A stretch of 64,000 nt of DNA from Arthrobacter sp. B3I4 (GCF_030816855.1 NZ_JAUSYK010000001.1:1302001-1366000); one strand, 5' to 3'; shown: positions 35,936 through 44,241, counted from the stretch's first letter. Numbers and translations: made by a program. Notes: generated from the sequence alone by a model not told the origin.

Positions 35936-35993
35936 CCGAGTGGGCAGTTCGCGGCAATGTTTCCGGCGAACACTGCCGCAGCTGCGCACTCGG
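35936..35993. terminator. Bidirectional hairpin between gdhA and lldD
   Basis: Nested inverted repeats: CCGAGTG (35936-35942) pairs with CACTCGG (35987-35993), and inside it GGCAGTTCGC pairs with most of GCGAACACTGCC. It lies between convergent stops, as expected for a shared terminator. No long T tract is present. Confidence 0.55.
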
Positions 35994-36005
35994 GGACCGC
36001 GGGGG

Positions 36006-37352
36006 TCAGTGCCCGAGCAGCCGGACGTGGTCCGGGTTGAGTTCCGAGATCCGGCTGACGCCCAGCAGCGCCATGGTGCGGCGCATGTCAGCTGCCAGGA
36101 TCTCGATGGCCCGGTCGACCCCGGCCCGGCCGCCGGCCATGAGCCCGTACAGGTACGCGCGGCCGATCAGGGTGAAGTCCGCCCCCAGGGCCAGGGCCGC
36201 GATGATGTCCGCGCCGCTCATGATGCCGGTGTCGAGGATGACGGCCGCGTCGCTGTGGTCGGCTTTGAGTGCCGCGGATACTTCCGGGAGCAGGTGGAAT
36301 GGAATGGGCGCCCGGTCCAGCTGGCGGCCGCCGTGGTTGGACAGCACCACGCCGTCGGCTCCGTGATCCGCGACCTTGCGTGCGTCATCGACGGTCTGGA
36401 TGCCCTTCACCACGAGGTTGCCCTTCCACGTCTCGCGCAGCCAGTCGAGGTCCTCGAAGGTCAGGGTCGGGTCGAACATCGAGTTGATCAGGTCGGCCAC
36501 GGTTCCGGTATAGCGCGAAAGCGACGCGAAGGTCAGCGGTTCGTGGGTGAGGAAGTTGAACCACCAGGCCGGCCGGTACGACGCGTCCAGCACGGTCTTC
36601 AGGGTCAGCGCCGGCGGGATGGTCATGCCGTTGCGGACGTCCCGGAGGCGGGCGCCGGCGACGGCGGTGTCCACCGTGACCATGAGGGTGTCGTTGCCGG
36701 CCTTCGCCGCGCGTTCGATCAGTTCAAGGGAGCGGTCCCGGTCGGTCCAAAGGTAGAGCTGGAACCAGTTCCGGCCCTCCGGTGCGGCGGCGGCGACGTC
36801 TTCGATGGAGGCGGTGCCCATGGTGGACAGCGTGTAGGGGATGCCGGCCGCCGCCGCGGCACCGGAACCGGCGTATTCACCCTCGGACTGCATCATCCGG
36901 GTGAAGCCGGTCGGTGCGATGCCAAAGGGCAGGCGGGCGGTTTTACCGAGGATTTCGACGCCGAGGTCCACGGCGGAGACGTCGCGCAGGATGCCGGGGC
37001 GGAACTCGATGTCCTGGAATGCCTGCCGTGCCCGGCGCAGGGTGATCTCTGCCTCCGCGGCTCCGTCGGTGTAATCGAACGGCGCCTTGGGCGTGCGCCG
37101 CTTGGCCATGTCCCGAAGATCCCAGATGGTGCTGGCGCGGCGCAGTCTGGCGTCCCGGCTGAACTCCGGCTTCTTGAACTGCATCAACGGCGCGAGATCG
37201 GCGTATTTGGGTACGCGGCGGCGGAGGGCGGCAGGCACGGGGCCGCTCCGGTCGGTGTCCGGCGCTGTCCCGGCGCGGCCGCCGGTTGCCGCCGCGGTGT
37301 CCTCCGGCGTCGTCGGAGCCTCGGGGTTTCCGGGATCGATGGTCTGCGTCAT
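36006..37352 (-). CDS. lldD: FMN-dependent alpha-hydroxy-acid oxidase / L-lactate dehydrogenase
   Basis: A TIM-barrel flavoprotein that oxidises L-lactate (or a related 2-hydroxy acid) to the keto acid. It has 448 residues from the ATG at 37352, which has GGAGG seven bases upstream. Motifs are [28 protein letters not shown] and the active-site histidine segment [14 protein letters not shown]. The first 40 residues are a Thr/Pro/Ala-rich extension. LldD is membrane-associated in other bacteria. No lactate permease or LldR regulator is adjacent. Confidence 0.9.
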   Translation of the reverse strand: MTQTIDPGNPEAPTTPEDTAAATGGRAGTAPDTDRSGPVPAALRRRVPKYADLAPLMQFKKPEFSRDARLRRASTIWDLRDMAKRRTPKAPFDYTDGAAEAEITLRRARQAFQDIEFRPGILRDVSAVDLGVEILGKTARLPFGIAPTGFTRMMQSEGEYAGSGAAAAAGIPYTLSTMGTASIEDVAAAAPEGRNWFQLYLWTDRDRSLELIERAAKAGNDTLMVTVDTAVAGARLRDVRNGMTIPPALTLKTVLDASYRPAWWFNFLTHEPLTFASLSRYTGTVADLINSMFDPTLTFEDLDWLRETWKGNLVVKGIQTVDDARKVADHGADGVVLSNHGGRQLDRAPIPFHLLPEVSAALKADHSDAAVILDTGIMSGADIIAALALGADFTLIGRAYLYGLMAGGRAGVDRAIEILAADMRRTMALLGVSRISELNPDHVRLLGH

Positions 37353-37462
37353 TGCTGCCTCCGGCATGTCTCATCTCGCACTCTTGTGGTCCAACCACAC
37401 TGTAGAGCCGCGCTCCTACCGCATCAACTACCGCGCACCAGGTGGATTGTTACGCGGCCGCT

Positions 37463-37492
37463 TTGTTTTCGGACCTGCTGGCGGGCTATGGT
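37463..37492 (+). promoter_or_regulatory. Candidate promoter of the aro leader (leaderless start)
   Basis: TTGTTT at 37463-37468 and TATGGT at 37487-37492 are 18 bases apart. Transcription would begin near 37499-37500, which is the A of the leader peptide ATG, so the leader mRNA would be leaderless. Confidence 0.45.
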
Positions 37493-37499
37493 CAGGGAC

Positions 37500-37559
37500 A
37501 TGACAAACCGTTGGTATGCGTATTTTTCGTTGGCTCTGGAGGGGCCCGCGTCTAACTGA
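37500..37559 (+). CDS. Aromatic-amino-acid leader peptide upstream of DAHP synthase
   Basis: A 19-residue ORF (MTNRWYAYFSLALEGPASN). Trp5, Tyr6, Tyr8 and Phe9 lie in a five-residue run, so all three aromatic amino acids are represented. It ends 114 bases before the DAHP synthase ATG and is followed by two hairpins, the second terminator-like. The likely role is ribosome-mediated attenuation: low charged aromatic tRNA stalls the ribosome and lets transcription continue into the synthase gene. There is no clear Shine-Dalgarno sequence, consistent with a leaderless transcript. Confidence 0.75.
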   Translation: MTNRWYAYFSLALEGPASN

Positions 37560-37611
37560 CACGCATCCAACACACCTTCAGAGCCAACAGGGCAGAGATC
37601 ATTCTCTGCCC
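37529..37611 (+). promoter_or_regulatory. Attenuator hairpins upstream of DAHP synthase
   Basis: Hairpin 1: GTTGGCTCTG (37529-37538, inside the leader codons) pairs perfectly with CAGAGCCAAC (37579-37588). Hairpin 2: GGGCAGAGA (37590-37598), loop TCAT, TCTCTGCCC (37603-37611), a perfect 9-bp terminator-like stem followed by TTCGCCATTTCT. CAGAG occurs in both hairpins, so the CTCTG of the leader could pair with either. A full classical anti-terminator was not worked out. Confidence 0.7.
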
Positions 37612-37673
37612 TTCGCCATTTCTCCGGCGGGTTCTGATCAGGGCCCGCTCCGCATCCCGGAACAGGACCCACG

Positions 37674-38786
37674 ATGAGCATCGAAGCAGCCCCCGAGCGC
37701 CAGCACTCCACCTCCAACCTGCGGATCAGTGAATTCACCGCGCTGCCCACCCCTGAGGACATGATCGCGGAGCTTCCGCTGGATGCCCGGGGCTCCGACG
37801 TCGTCGGCCGCGGCCGGGACGAGGTCCGCGCCATCATGGACGGGCTTGATGACCGGCTTCTCGTGATCGTCGGCCCCTGCTCCATCCACGATCCCAAGGC
37901 GGGACTCGAATACGCCCGCCGGTTGGTCAGCCAGGCCGAGAAACACCGTGAAGACCTGCTCATCGTCATGCGCACCTACTTCGAGAAGCCGCGCACCACG
38001 GTCGGATGGAAAGGCCTGATCAACGACCCGAGGCTCGACGGCAGCCACGACATCGCCGCCGGTCTGCGCGCGGCGCGCCAGTTCCTGCGGCAGGTCACCG
38101 CGCTGGGTCTGCCCACCGCCACCGAGTTCCTGGAACCGATCAGTCCGCAATACATGGCTGACCTCGTTGCCTGGGGCGCCATCGGCGCGCGCACCACTGA
38201 AAGCCAGATCCACCGCCAGCTCGCCTCCGGGCTCTCCATGCCGATCGGCTTCAAGAACGGGACCGACGGAGGCCTGCAGGTGGCGCTTGATGCCTGCAGT
38301 GCGGCCGGGGCTGCGCAGGCGTTCCTGGGGATCGACGGCGGCGGGCGGGCCGCGCTGGTGAGCACCGCCGGTAATCCGGATACCCACGTAATCCTGCGTG
38401 GCGGAAGCCAGGGGCCTAACTTCGCCGCGGCGGATGTCGAAGCCGCCTCGGCCCGGCTCGCTGCCGGGCAGCTGAATCCGCGCCTGATCGTTGACGCGAG
38501 CCATGCCAACAGCGGCAAGAACCACCACCGGCAGGCGGAAGTTGCACTTGAGATCGGCGCGCAGCTGGAGAACGGCGGAGCGTCCGCCTCCGCCATTGCC
38601 GGCGTCATGCTGGAAAGCTTCCTGGTGGGCGGGGCGCAGTCGCTCGACGTCGCCGACCACGCTGCCGGAGTCGATGACCTGACGTACGGCCAGAGCGTCA
38701 CCGATGCCTGCATGGACTGGGAGGTGACGTCCTCGCTCCTGGGCCAGCTGGCAGCTTCGGTGCGAGCCCGCCGGGCCCGGGGCTGA
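37674..38786 (+). CDS. 3-deoxy-7-phosphoheptulonate (DAHP) synthase, class I
   Basis: First step of the shikimate pathway: phosphoenolpyruvate plus erythrose 4-phosphate. It is a 370-residue AroG/AroF/AroH-type (class I) barrel with LVIVGPCSIHDPKAGLEYA, the R-T-Y-F-E-K-P-R-T-T-V-G-W-K-G segment near residue 102, and the metal site in DASHANSGKNHHRQ. The ATG at 37674 follows AGGACCCACG. It is preceded by an aromatic leader peptide and attenuator. The isozyme's feedback specificity cannot be read from the sequence. Confidence 0.94.
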   Translation: MSIEAAPERQHSTSNLRISEFTALPTPEDMIAELPLDARGSDVVGRGRDEVRAIMDGLDDRLLVIVGPCSIHDPKAGLEYARRLVSQAEKHREDLLIVMRTYFEKPRTTVGWKGLINDPRLDGSHDIAAGLRAARQFLRQVTALGLPTATEFLEPISPQYMADLVAWGAIGARTTESQIHRQLASGLSMPIGFKNGTDGGLQVALDACSAAGAAQAFLGIDGGGRAALVSTAGNPDTHVILRGGSQGPNFAAADVEAASARLAAGQLNPRLIVDASHANSGKNHHRQAEVALEIGAQLENGGASASAIAGVMLESFLVGGAQSLDVADHAAGVDDLTYGQSVTDACMDWEVTSSLLGQLAASVRARRARG

Positions 38787-38977
38787 CCTGCGCGCTGGCC
38801 GGCGGACGGTGGCGAAATCCTTGGGAAATCTTGAGCGTATTCCTGCGGAAACCTTTCACATTGGCACCACTAACCTCTAGAGTATCTAGCACATGGTTTG
38901 TTTGATGGCTCAGCATCGGCACACCGCCATGTCGATCAGACGGGGCAGCCGTTCGCTTGAGCAAAGGAATAAGGGAA

Positions 38978-39190
38978 ATGTCTTCGGAGGCCAACTTTTC
39001 CAACGCGCGCTTCCTCACCGTGGCTGAGGTCGCGGAGGTCATGCGCGTATCTAAAATGACCGTGTATCGCCTGGTGCACTCCGGCGAAATGCCGGCGGTG
39101 CGTTTCGGCCGCTCCTACCGTGTTCCGGAAAGCGCCGTCGAGCAGTACCTCAAGGGCGCTGTCGTCGACGGTCGTTCCGAGACGGGCTGA
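38978..39190 (+). CDS. bldC: BldC-type MerR-like DNA-binding protein
   Basis: A 70-residue protein that is essentially one winged helix-turn-helix (FLTVAEVAEVMRVSKMTVYRLVHSGEMPAVRFGRSYRVPESAVEQYL). This is close to Streptomyces BldC, which binds direct repeats cooperatively and controls development; in non-sporulating actinobacteria its role is unclear. The ATG at 38978 is chosen because AATAAGGG lies directly upstream; the frame is also open to a TTG at 38957. The neighbouring bS22 gene supports the orthology. Confidence 0.92.
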   Translation: MSSEANFSNARFLTVAEVAEVMRVSKMTVYRLVHSGEMPAVRFGRSYRVPESAVEQYLKGAVVDGRSETG

Positions 39191-39380
39191 GCCGTCCGGC
39201 GTACACCGGGTGAGCAGCAGATCCCCGGAGTCCCGCGGTCATGGTGTGCCCCCGAGAGGCGGTACCCTGTTAAGGAACGTTTTACGTCATTGTAAGAACC
39301 TGCCAGTTGTTCAGTCTGCAGCGTAGCCCGCGGACACTTCCCAACGGGCAGGTACTGCATCTAGCCGGTAAGGAACTTTC

Positions 39381-39479
39381 GTGGGTTCAGTTATTAAGAA
39401 GCGTCGCAAGCGTATGGCCAAGAAGAAGCACCGCAAGCTGCTTCGCAAGACGCGCCACCAGCGTCGCAACAAGAAGTAG
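39381..39479 (+). CDS. Small ribosomal subunit protein bS22 (AURKAIP1/COX24 domain)
   Basis: A 32-residue, extremely basic protein (MGSVIKKRRKRMAKKK..., ending HQRRNKK). This is the actinobacterial small-subunit protein bS22 found in mycobacterial ribosome structures. GTAAGGAAC lies seven bases before the GTG start. It is followed by a strong terminator at 39498-39533. It is short enough to be missed by ORF callers. Confidence 0.93.
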   Translation: MGSVIKKRRKRMAKKKHRKLLRKTRHQRRNKK

Positions 39480-39497
39480 AGATACTTCGCAAACGTC

Positions 39498-39533
39498 AAT
39501 GCCCGTCGCCTTTCGGCGGCGGGCATTTTCTTT
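39498..39533 (+). terminator. Rho-independent terminator after bS22
   Basis: AATGCCCGTCGCC, loop TTTC, GGCGGCGGGCATT, then TTCTTT. It is a 13-bp stem with a single G-T wobble. It may also serve the convergent HAD gene. Confidence 0.85.
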
Positions 39534-39611
39534 GCGCCGGATCCGGCAAAGTGCTGCCCTTTCGGATGGGGGCGTCCCGGACCGGGGTTCCCCGTACCGG
39601 GGTGTGTGCTT

Positions 39612-40430
39612 CTATAGGGTGGGGCCGCGGAAGCGGGAGAAGCCGCGCCAGAGACCGTAGACCGCCCCGCCGACGGTCGCAGCCTTGAGCCCCAGGGTCG
39701 CGGCCCTGCGGCCGGAGCGGAAGTCGTAAACCGGCCAGTTGCGGTCGCGGGCGTGGCGCCGCAACCGGGCATCGGGGTTGATTGCTACCGGGTGCCCGAC
39801 CATGCTGAGCAGCGGGATGTCGTTGTGCGAGTCGCTGTACGCCCAGCACCGGCTCAGGTCCAGGCCTTCCCGCTCGGCGACGAGCCGCACTGCCACGGCC
39901 TTGGCCGGCCCGTGCAGGATTTCTCCCACCAGCCGTCCGGTGTAGGAGCCCTCGTGGATTTCACCCACTGTTCCGAGCGCACCGGTAAGGCCCAGCCGGG
40001 TGGAGATCACCGTGGCGACCTCGATCGGCGTGGCCGTGACGAGCCAGACCGGGCGGTCCATCCGCAAGTGCTGCTCGGCCAACGCCTTGGTCCCGGGCCA
40101 GATCCGGGACTCGATCATTTCGTCGTAGACCTCTTCGCCCAGGGCCTCGATGTCCTCGACGGTGAAGCCTGAGGCCAGGCTCAAGGCGGTGTCGCGGACG
40201 GCGTGGACGTCGTCGATGTTCTCACCGCGGCAGACGAACATCAGCTGCTTCCAGGCGAAGCCGGCTGCCTGGGGGATAGTGAACGCGCCGCGCTGGTGCA
40301 TTTTCCGCGCGACATGGAACAGGCTGGCGCCCCTCATGAGGGTGTTGTCGACGTCGAAGAAGGCTGCTTCGCCGTGCTGCGGCGATGCAGCCGGCCGCGT
40401 GGCCACAGCGACGATCTTCTCCTCGGGCAT
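39612..40430 (-). CDS. HAD-IB family phosphatase (SerB/CicA-like)
   Basis: A 272-residue HAD phosphatase. Motif I is AAFFDVDNTLMRGAS (Asp nucleophile near residue 25). Motif II/III is VWLVTATPIEVA, and motif IV is CWAYSDSHNDIPLLSMVG. The HAD-IB subfamily includes phosphoserine phosphatase-like and lipid-phosphate phosphatases. The substrate is unknown. The C-terminus has a short hydrophobic helix (LKAATVGGAVYGLWRG), suggesting membrane association. Confidence 0.88.
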   Translation of the reverse strand: MPEEKIVAVATRPAASPQHGEAAFFDVDNTLMRGASLFHVARKMHQRGAFTIPQAAGFAWKQLMFVCRGENIDDVHAVRDTALSLASGFTVEDIEALGEEVYDEMIESRIWPGTKALAEQHLRMDRPVWLVTATPIEVATVISTRLGLTGALGTVGEIHEGSYTGRLVGEILHGPAKAVAVRLVAEREGLDLSRCWAYSDSHNDIPLLSMVGHPVAINPDARLRRHARDRNWPVYDFRSGRRAATLGLKAATVGGAVYGLWRGFSRFRGPTL

Positions 40431-40548
40431 GCCATGAGTCTAGTCAATGTCGGGGATCTCGGCGCGCAGTCCTGCCCCGCCGCACCGGAGCGAAAGGCGG
40501 GCCCGGACCGCGTCGACGCCGGGCCGCACTCCGGGCTACCGTGGTTGC

Positions 40549-40821
40549 ATGCTCGAACCCGCTCGCCGTCCCGAGGTAGTCCTCATCACCAAAGCTGACT
40601 GCCACCTGTGTGCCGACGCGCGCGACGCCGTCGGACGCGTCACCGCTGCCTTCGGACTCGGGTGGTCCGAGCAGTCGATTGAAGACGACGACGGCCTGCG
40701 CGAGCGTTACGCGGAGGAGATTCCGGTGTTGCTGGTCGATGGCGTCCAGCGCGACTTTTGGCGGATCGATGAGGCACGGCTAACCCGAACCCTGCGGGGG
40801 CTCCTCGGCCAGCCGGACTGA
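40549..40821 (+). CDS. Glutaredoxin-like (DUF836) thioredoxin-fold protein
   Basis: A 90-residue thioredoxin-fold protein with a CxxC redox motif in ITKADCHLCADARDAV (Cys22, Cys25) and the cis-proline segment EEIPVLLVDG. The ATG at 40549 is chosen because the in-frame region before it is not conserved; the ribosome binding site is weak. It is encoded just upstream of rex, co-directional, which fits a redox theme. Its partner is probably mycothiol or thioredoxin reductase, as these bacteria lack glutathione. Confidence 0.85.
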   Translation: MLEPARRPEVVLITKADCHLCADARDAVGRVTAAFGLGWSEQSIEDDDGLRERYAEEIPVLLVDGVQRDFWRIDEARLTRTLRGLLGQPD

Positions 40822-40936
40822 GTGCGGCGCGCAGCCGCGGTGATCCGGGGCAGCTGCGGCTCGCCGGCTGCCGCTTTGTTGCCTGAACTTCAGTGGCCCT
40901 AGAGTGGGACCACAACGCGACGCAATGGAGCAGATA

Positions 40937-41632
40937 GTGACTTCGCTGGATTCTTCACCTGACGCCCTGCCGGGGGCGGCCGGCGCTGCCGCCAAACAGA
41001 TCCCGCCAGCGGCCGTGGCCCGGCTGACGCTTTATCTGCGCGCCCTGACCACTTTGTTGGCGGAGGGGGTGGACCGGGTTTCCTCCGAATCCCTCGCCGA
41101 GGCGTCCGGCGTCAGCTCCTCCACCCTCCGCAAGGACCTCTCCTACGTCGGTTCCTATGGAACCAGGGGCGTCGGCTATGAAGTGCAGTACCTGAACCGA
41201 CACATTGCCGCAGCCCTGGGCCTCACCCGCGACTGGAAGGTGGCGATTGTCGGCGCGGGAAACTTGGGAAAAGCGCTCGCGCGTTACGGCGGTTTCGAGT
41301 CGCGCGGCTTTGACATCGTGGCCATTCTCGACGCCGACCAGATGGTGGTGGGCAGCGAGGTGGGATGGCTGCGGGTCAGTGATGCCGCGGACCTTGAGGC
41401 GGTGCTGCACCGTACCCGCACCAATATGGTGGTGCTGGCCCTGCCGGCAGCTGCGGCGCAGGGCGTCTGCGACAGGGTGGTCGCGGCTGGGGTGCGGAGC
41501 ATCCTTAGTTTCGCCCCGGTCATGCTGCAGGTGCCGTCCGATGTCAATCTCCGCAAGGTTGACATGGCCACCGAGCTGCAGATCCTGGCCTATCACGCGC
41601 AAAGGGCGCAGGACCCGGACGACGCCGACTAG
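40937..41632 (+). CDS. rex: Redox-sensing transcriptional repressor Rex
   Basis: A 231-residue repressor that senses the NADH/NAD+ ratio. The N-terminal winged helix (AVARLTLYLRALTTLL, then SSSTLRKDLSYVGSYGTRGVGY) is followed by a Rossmann domain (VAIVGAGNLGKALARYGGF). The C-terminal domain-swapped helix is NVDMATELQIL-like (RKVDMATELQILAYHAQRA). GTG 40937 with GGAG six bases upstream is preferred to the ATG at 40925. Rex usually controls respiratory genes such as cydAB; no Rex box was found in this window. Confidence 0.95.
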   Translation: MTSLDSSPDALPGAAGAAAKQIPPAAVARLTLYLRALTTLLAEGVDRVSSESLAEASGVSSSTLRKDLSYVGSYGTRGVGYEVQYLNRHIAAALGLTRDWKVAIVGAGNLGKALARYGGFESRGFDIVAILDADQMVVGSEVGWLRVSDAADLEAVLHRTRTNMVVLALPAAAAQGVCDRVVAAGVRSILSFAPVMLQVPSDVNLRKVDMATELQILAYHAQRAQDPDDAD

Positions 41633-41681
41633 CTTCAGTCGGCCGTTCCGGCTCCCGCGCCCTGCGCGGAGGCCCTTGTGA

Positions 41682-42539
41682 TTACCGGCCGTAGGGGTTC
41701 TGTGCGTACGGGTTGGCGAACGGCTGCTTCCGGAAATAAGGCGCCACCGTCGGCAGGTAGGTGATAACGATGCCGGCGATGCCGAGGAGGACTGCCAAAG
41801 TGCCAAGGCTGAACGGGAAGAGGCTGAAGATGGAAAGGACGGCGAAGACCGTTCCCAGAATCCGGGCCCAGTTTTTGCCTTTACGCACGTTCAGCGCAAC
41901 CAGTGCGTAGAGTCCGGCACTGATGACGGCGAAGGCGATAATGCTGCCGATGATCGCACCCTTGATGTCTTCGAAGCTGATGCTGGCACCGCTGGCGGTC
42001 ATTTGCTGTTCGACCATGTCGCGCATAGCGGGAGTGTCTACGGTCCCGATTGCCAGCAAGAGGGAGACAATCCACACTGCACCCGACGCGACGAGCAACC
42101 AGAAAGCCGTGTTGAGCAGCTTCGGCATGCCGGATGAAGCCTCCGGCTGTCCTGAAGGGTACTGCGCGTAGGGGGAGGGGCCTTGGCCGTACTGGTTCTG
42201 CCCGTACACCGGCGGTTGCTGGCCGTATTGGTTCTGACCGTAGACCGGCGACTGCTGGCCGTACTGGGGAGCGTTCTGTCCGTAACCCGGCGACTGCTGG
42301 CCGTACTGGGGAGCGTTCTGTCCGTAACCCGGCGACTGCTGGCCGTACTGGGGAGCGTTCTGCCCGTAACCCGGCGACTGCTGGCCGTACTGGGGAGCGT
42401 TCTGCCCGTAACCCGGCGACTGCTGGCCGTACTGGGGAGCGTTCTGCCCATACTGGGGAGTGTTTTCACCGTACTGCGGAGCCTGCTTGCCCGACTCGGG
42501 TCCGTCCGGGTCGGAAGGCTCGACTGGCGGGTTACTCAT
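41682..42539 (-). CDS. Membrane protein with Gln/Tyr/Pro-rich tandem-repeat N-terminus
   Basis: A 285-residue protein. Residues 1-150 are cytoplasmic low complexity with five exact-length repeats of QNAPQYGQQSPxYG (14 residues) and degenerate copies around them. The C-terminal half has four membrane helices (AFWLLVASGAVWIVSLLLA, GAIIGSIIAFAVISAGLYALVAL, ARILGTVFAVLSIF, LGTLAVLLGIAGIVITYL). It resembles actinobacterial DUF4064/DUF4870-like proteins with PQYGQ tails; function unknown. AAAGGACCGCC precedes the ATG at 42539. Confidence 0.8.
   Translation of the reverse strand: MSNPPVEPSDPDGPESGKQAPQYGENTPQYGQNAPQYGQQSPGYGQNAPQYGQQSPGYGQNAPQYGQQSPGYGQNAPQYGQQSPGYGQNAPQYGQQSPVYGQNQYGQQPPVYGQNQYGQGPSPYAQYPSGQPEASSGMPKLLNTAFWLLVASGAVWIVSLLLAIGTVDTPAMRDMVEQQMTASGASISFEDIKGAIIGSIIAFAVISAGLYALVALNVRKGKNWARILGTVFAVLSIFSLFPFSLGTLAVLLGIAGIVITYLPTVAPYFRKQPFANPYAQNPYGR
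42245..42454. repeat. Five in-frame 42-bp tandem repeats
   Basis: Unit starts at 42245, 42287, 42329, 42371 and 42413, with only one or two base differences between copies (C/T in TGYCCGTAA). They encode the QNAPQYGQQSPxYG repeats. The near-identity at DNA level suggests recent expansion by slippage, so copy number is expected to vary between strains. Confidence 0.9.
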
Positions 42540-42764
42540 GGCGGTCCTTTGGGTTGGATGACGGGATGGAACTACCGGGACCAGTTTTCCTAACCCTGCC
42601 CCCAGCGTGGTTAATCTCCACCGTACCCCGGCCCCGCGACGGTTTGGGGTATTCCGCCGGCGTATTCTCGGCATCACATCCCATACGCCGGTGAGGCTCG
42701 GCTGTGCCCCCTAGGCAGAGTCGGCAGGAAGTGCTGCCGCACGGCGGCGGCACTGGGTCAGCGA

Positions 42765-43313
42765 CTAGAACCGGCGCTTAGCGGCGTCGAACCATGATTG
42801 TGCACTGGGCAGCCACATGAGCACGGTCGCGGCCAGACTAAGCACAAAACCGGGCCAGCTCCCGCCGCCCGCGAAGCCCGTGCCGAGGGCGGCGATCAGC
42901 AGGCTCACCCCGGCGGCGATGGTCAGGGCGAACCGGGCCCATTCCCAGCCCTCCTTCATCTTCATGGCGAGGATGATCTGGGCGGCGGCCAGGGCAAGGG
43001 CCACGAGTACCAGCAGGAGCAACAGGATGCCGGCGGGCGGCGACACCACAAACAGGACGAGCGCCCCGAACAGTCCAACCACACCCGCAAGCAGCCCCAG
43101 CAGGCCGCCGACGACCCAGATCCAATAGGAAACCCTGAGTCCGGTGGGCATGGCCGGGACGGAGAATATCTCTGAATAACCGCCCAGCGGCAGGGCCTCG
43201 CGGAAGTTCCGCGGGCGATCGTCCGGCCACGTGAAGCGGAACCGGCCCGGCCGGGCTCCCTGGCGGCCGGGACCGTGCTTGTCTGGCTCAGGAAGATCGC
43301 CGGTATTGCTCAT
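42765..43313 (-). CDS. Integral membrane protein of unknown function
   Basis: A 182-residue protein with a polar, basic N-terminal 55 residues and four membrane helices (WIWVVGGLLGLLAGVVGLFGALVLFVV, ILLLLLVLVALALAAAQIIL, FALTIAAGVSLLIAALGTG, FVLSLAATVLMWL). It ends in QSWFDAAKRRF, a motif often seen at the end of small actinobacterial membrane proteins. The ATG at 43313 (M-S-N-T) is preferred over 43322. It belongs to the same orientation group as the repeat protein, separated by about 225 bases. Confidence 0.75.
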   Translation of the reverse strand: MSNTGDLPEPDKHGPGRQGARPGRFRFTWPDDRPRNFREALPLGGYSEIFSVPAMPTGLRVSYWIWVVGGLLGLLAGVVGLFGALVLFVVSPPAGILLLLLVLVALALAAAQIILAMKMKEGWEWARFALTIAAGVSLLIAALGTGFAGGGSWPGFVLSLAATVLMWLPSAQSWFDAAKRRF

Positions 43314-43424
43314 AAATTTCACTTTAGACCGCCCTGCTGGCGGTTCCCCGGAGGCGCCGAGTCCCGGGCGCGCGTGGCGGCATTCGGGGATACAGCACGC
43401 TTGGGCGCCTTAGCCGATTGACCG

Positions 43425-43469
43425 TTAAAAACCAGTACCCGTGCCATCCGGGAATGGCACGGGTACTGG
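43425..43469 (-). terminator. Strong terminator of the YceI gene
   Basis: CCAGTACCCGTGCCAT (43432-43447) pairs perfectly over 16 bp with ATGGCACGGGTACTGG (43454-43469) around a 6-base loop. On the minus strand the stem is followed by TTTTTA, a good intrinsic terminator 17 bases after the YceI stop. Confidence 0.88.
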
Positions 43470-43485
43470 GTTTGTGCGGGACCGA

Positions 43486-44034
43486 CTAGGCGGCGGGGGC
43501 GATGAACGCCAGCTCCAGGTTGATGGCAACCTTGTCGCTGACCAGCACGCCGCCGGTTTCCAGAACCGCGTTCCAGGTCAGGCCGAAGTCCTTGCGGCTG
43601 ATGGTGGTCTCAGCGGTCAGGCCTGCGCGGGTGTTGCCGAACGGGTCAACGGCCACGCCGTTGAGTTCGGTTTCCAGCGCGACGGGACGGGTAATGCCCT
43701 TGATGGTCAGGTCGCCCTGGAGTTCGTAGGCGTCGCCCTTGGGAACGATGGCGTTGGAGACAAAGGAGATTTCCGGGAACTTCTCGACGTCGAAGAAGTC
43801 CTCGCCGCGGACGTGGCCGTCGCGGTTGGCATCGCCGGAATCGAAGCTGGCGGTCTTGATGGTGGCGTTGACCTTGGAGTCTTCGACGTTCTCCGCCAGT
43901 GCCAGGGTCGCGTCAGCTTCCTTGAACTGGCCGCGGACCTTGCTGATCCCTGCGTGGCGGACCGAGAAGCCGATCTCGCTGTGCGAGGCGTCGAGGGTCC
44001 AGGTACCGGTGGTGAGGTTAGCGGGAAGTGCCAT
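43486..44034 (-). CDS. YceI family protein (lipocalin-like isoprenoid-binding fold)
   Basis: A 182-residue YceI-domain protein: GTWTLDASHSEIGFSVRHAGISKVRG at the start, SFDSGDANRDGHVRGEDFFDVEKFP in the middle, and KDFGLTWNAVLETGGVLVSDKV at the end. There is no signal peptide, so it is the cytoplasmic form common in actinobacteria. The fold binds polyisoprenoids or similar amphiphiles. AAGGAGAATCACC precedes the ATG. A MarR-like operator and a TATACT -10 box lie upstream. Confidence 0.92.
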   Translation of the reverse strand: MALPANLTTGTWTLDASHSEIGFSVRHAGISKVRGQFKEADATLALAENVEDSKVNATIKTASFDSGDANRDGHVRGEDFFDVEKFPEISFVSNAIVPKGDAYELQGDLTIKGITRPVALETELNGVAVDPFGNTRAGLTAETTISRKDFGLTWNAVLETGGVLVSDKVAINLELAFIAPAA

Positions 44035-44090
44035 GGTGATTCTCCTTGAATGGTTGTGGCTGGTTCGTCCGATCGCTGGTCGCGACCTCA

Positions 44091-44127
44091 TTGGTTGAAG
44101 TCTCAACTAACTGCTGCATCCAGTATA
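44091..44127 (-). promoter_or_regulatory. YceI promoter with MarR-like operator
   Basis: On the minus strand TATACT (44122-44127) fits a -10 box. The palindrome GTTGA-AGTC-TCAAC lies in 44091-44110 just downstream, where it would block transcription. AGTTGA...TCAACT sites are typical of MarR/OhrR-type regulators. No MarR gene is in the window. Confidence 0.45.
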
Positions 44128-44241
44128 AACATGCATTTGCATCTTTTATTCCACCGGCGGGGAACATTTCTGCAAAACGTGCAGTTCTACTTCTTGTAGA
44201 AGATTTCGTCATTGCCCCTGCCCTTTGAGAAACTGGTACAC

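Noticed and set aside
35940..37559. 539-residue plus-strand frame across lldD
   Set aside because: It is the antisense of lldD; only its last 20 codons are meaningful, as the aromatic leader peptide with its own start.
42245..42454. Possible CRISPR array
   Set aside because: Units are 42 bp head to tail without spacers and encode protein repeats in frame.
44018..44212. 64-residue minus-strand ORF upstream of YceI
   Set aside because: It overlaps the YceI start and the likely operator and promoter, has no ribosome binding site and no similarity that I recognise.
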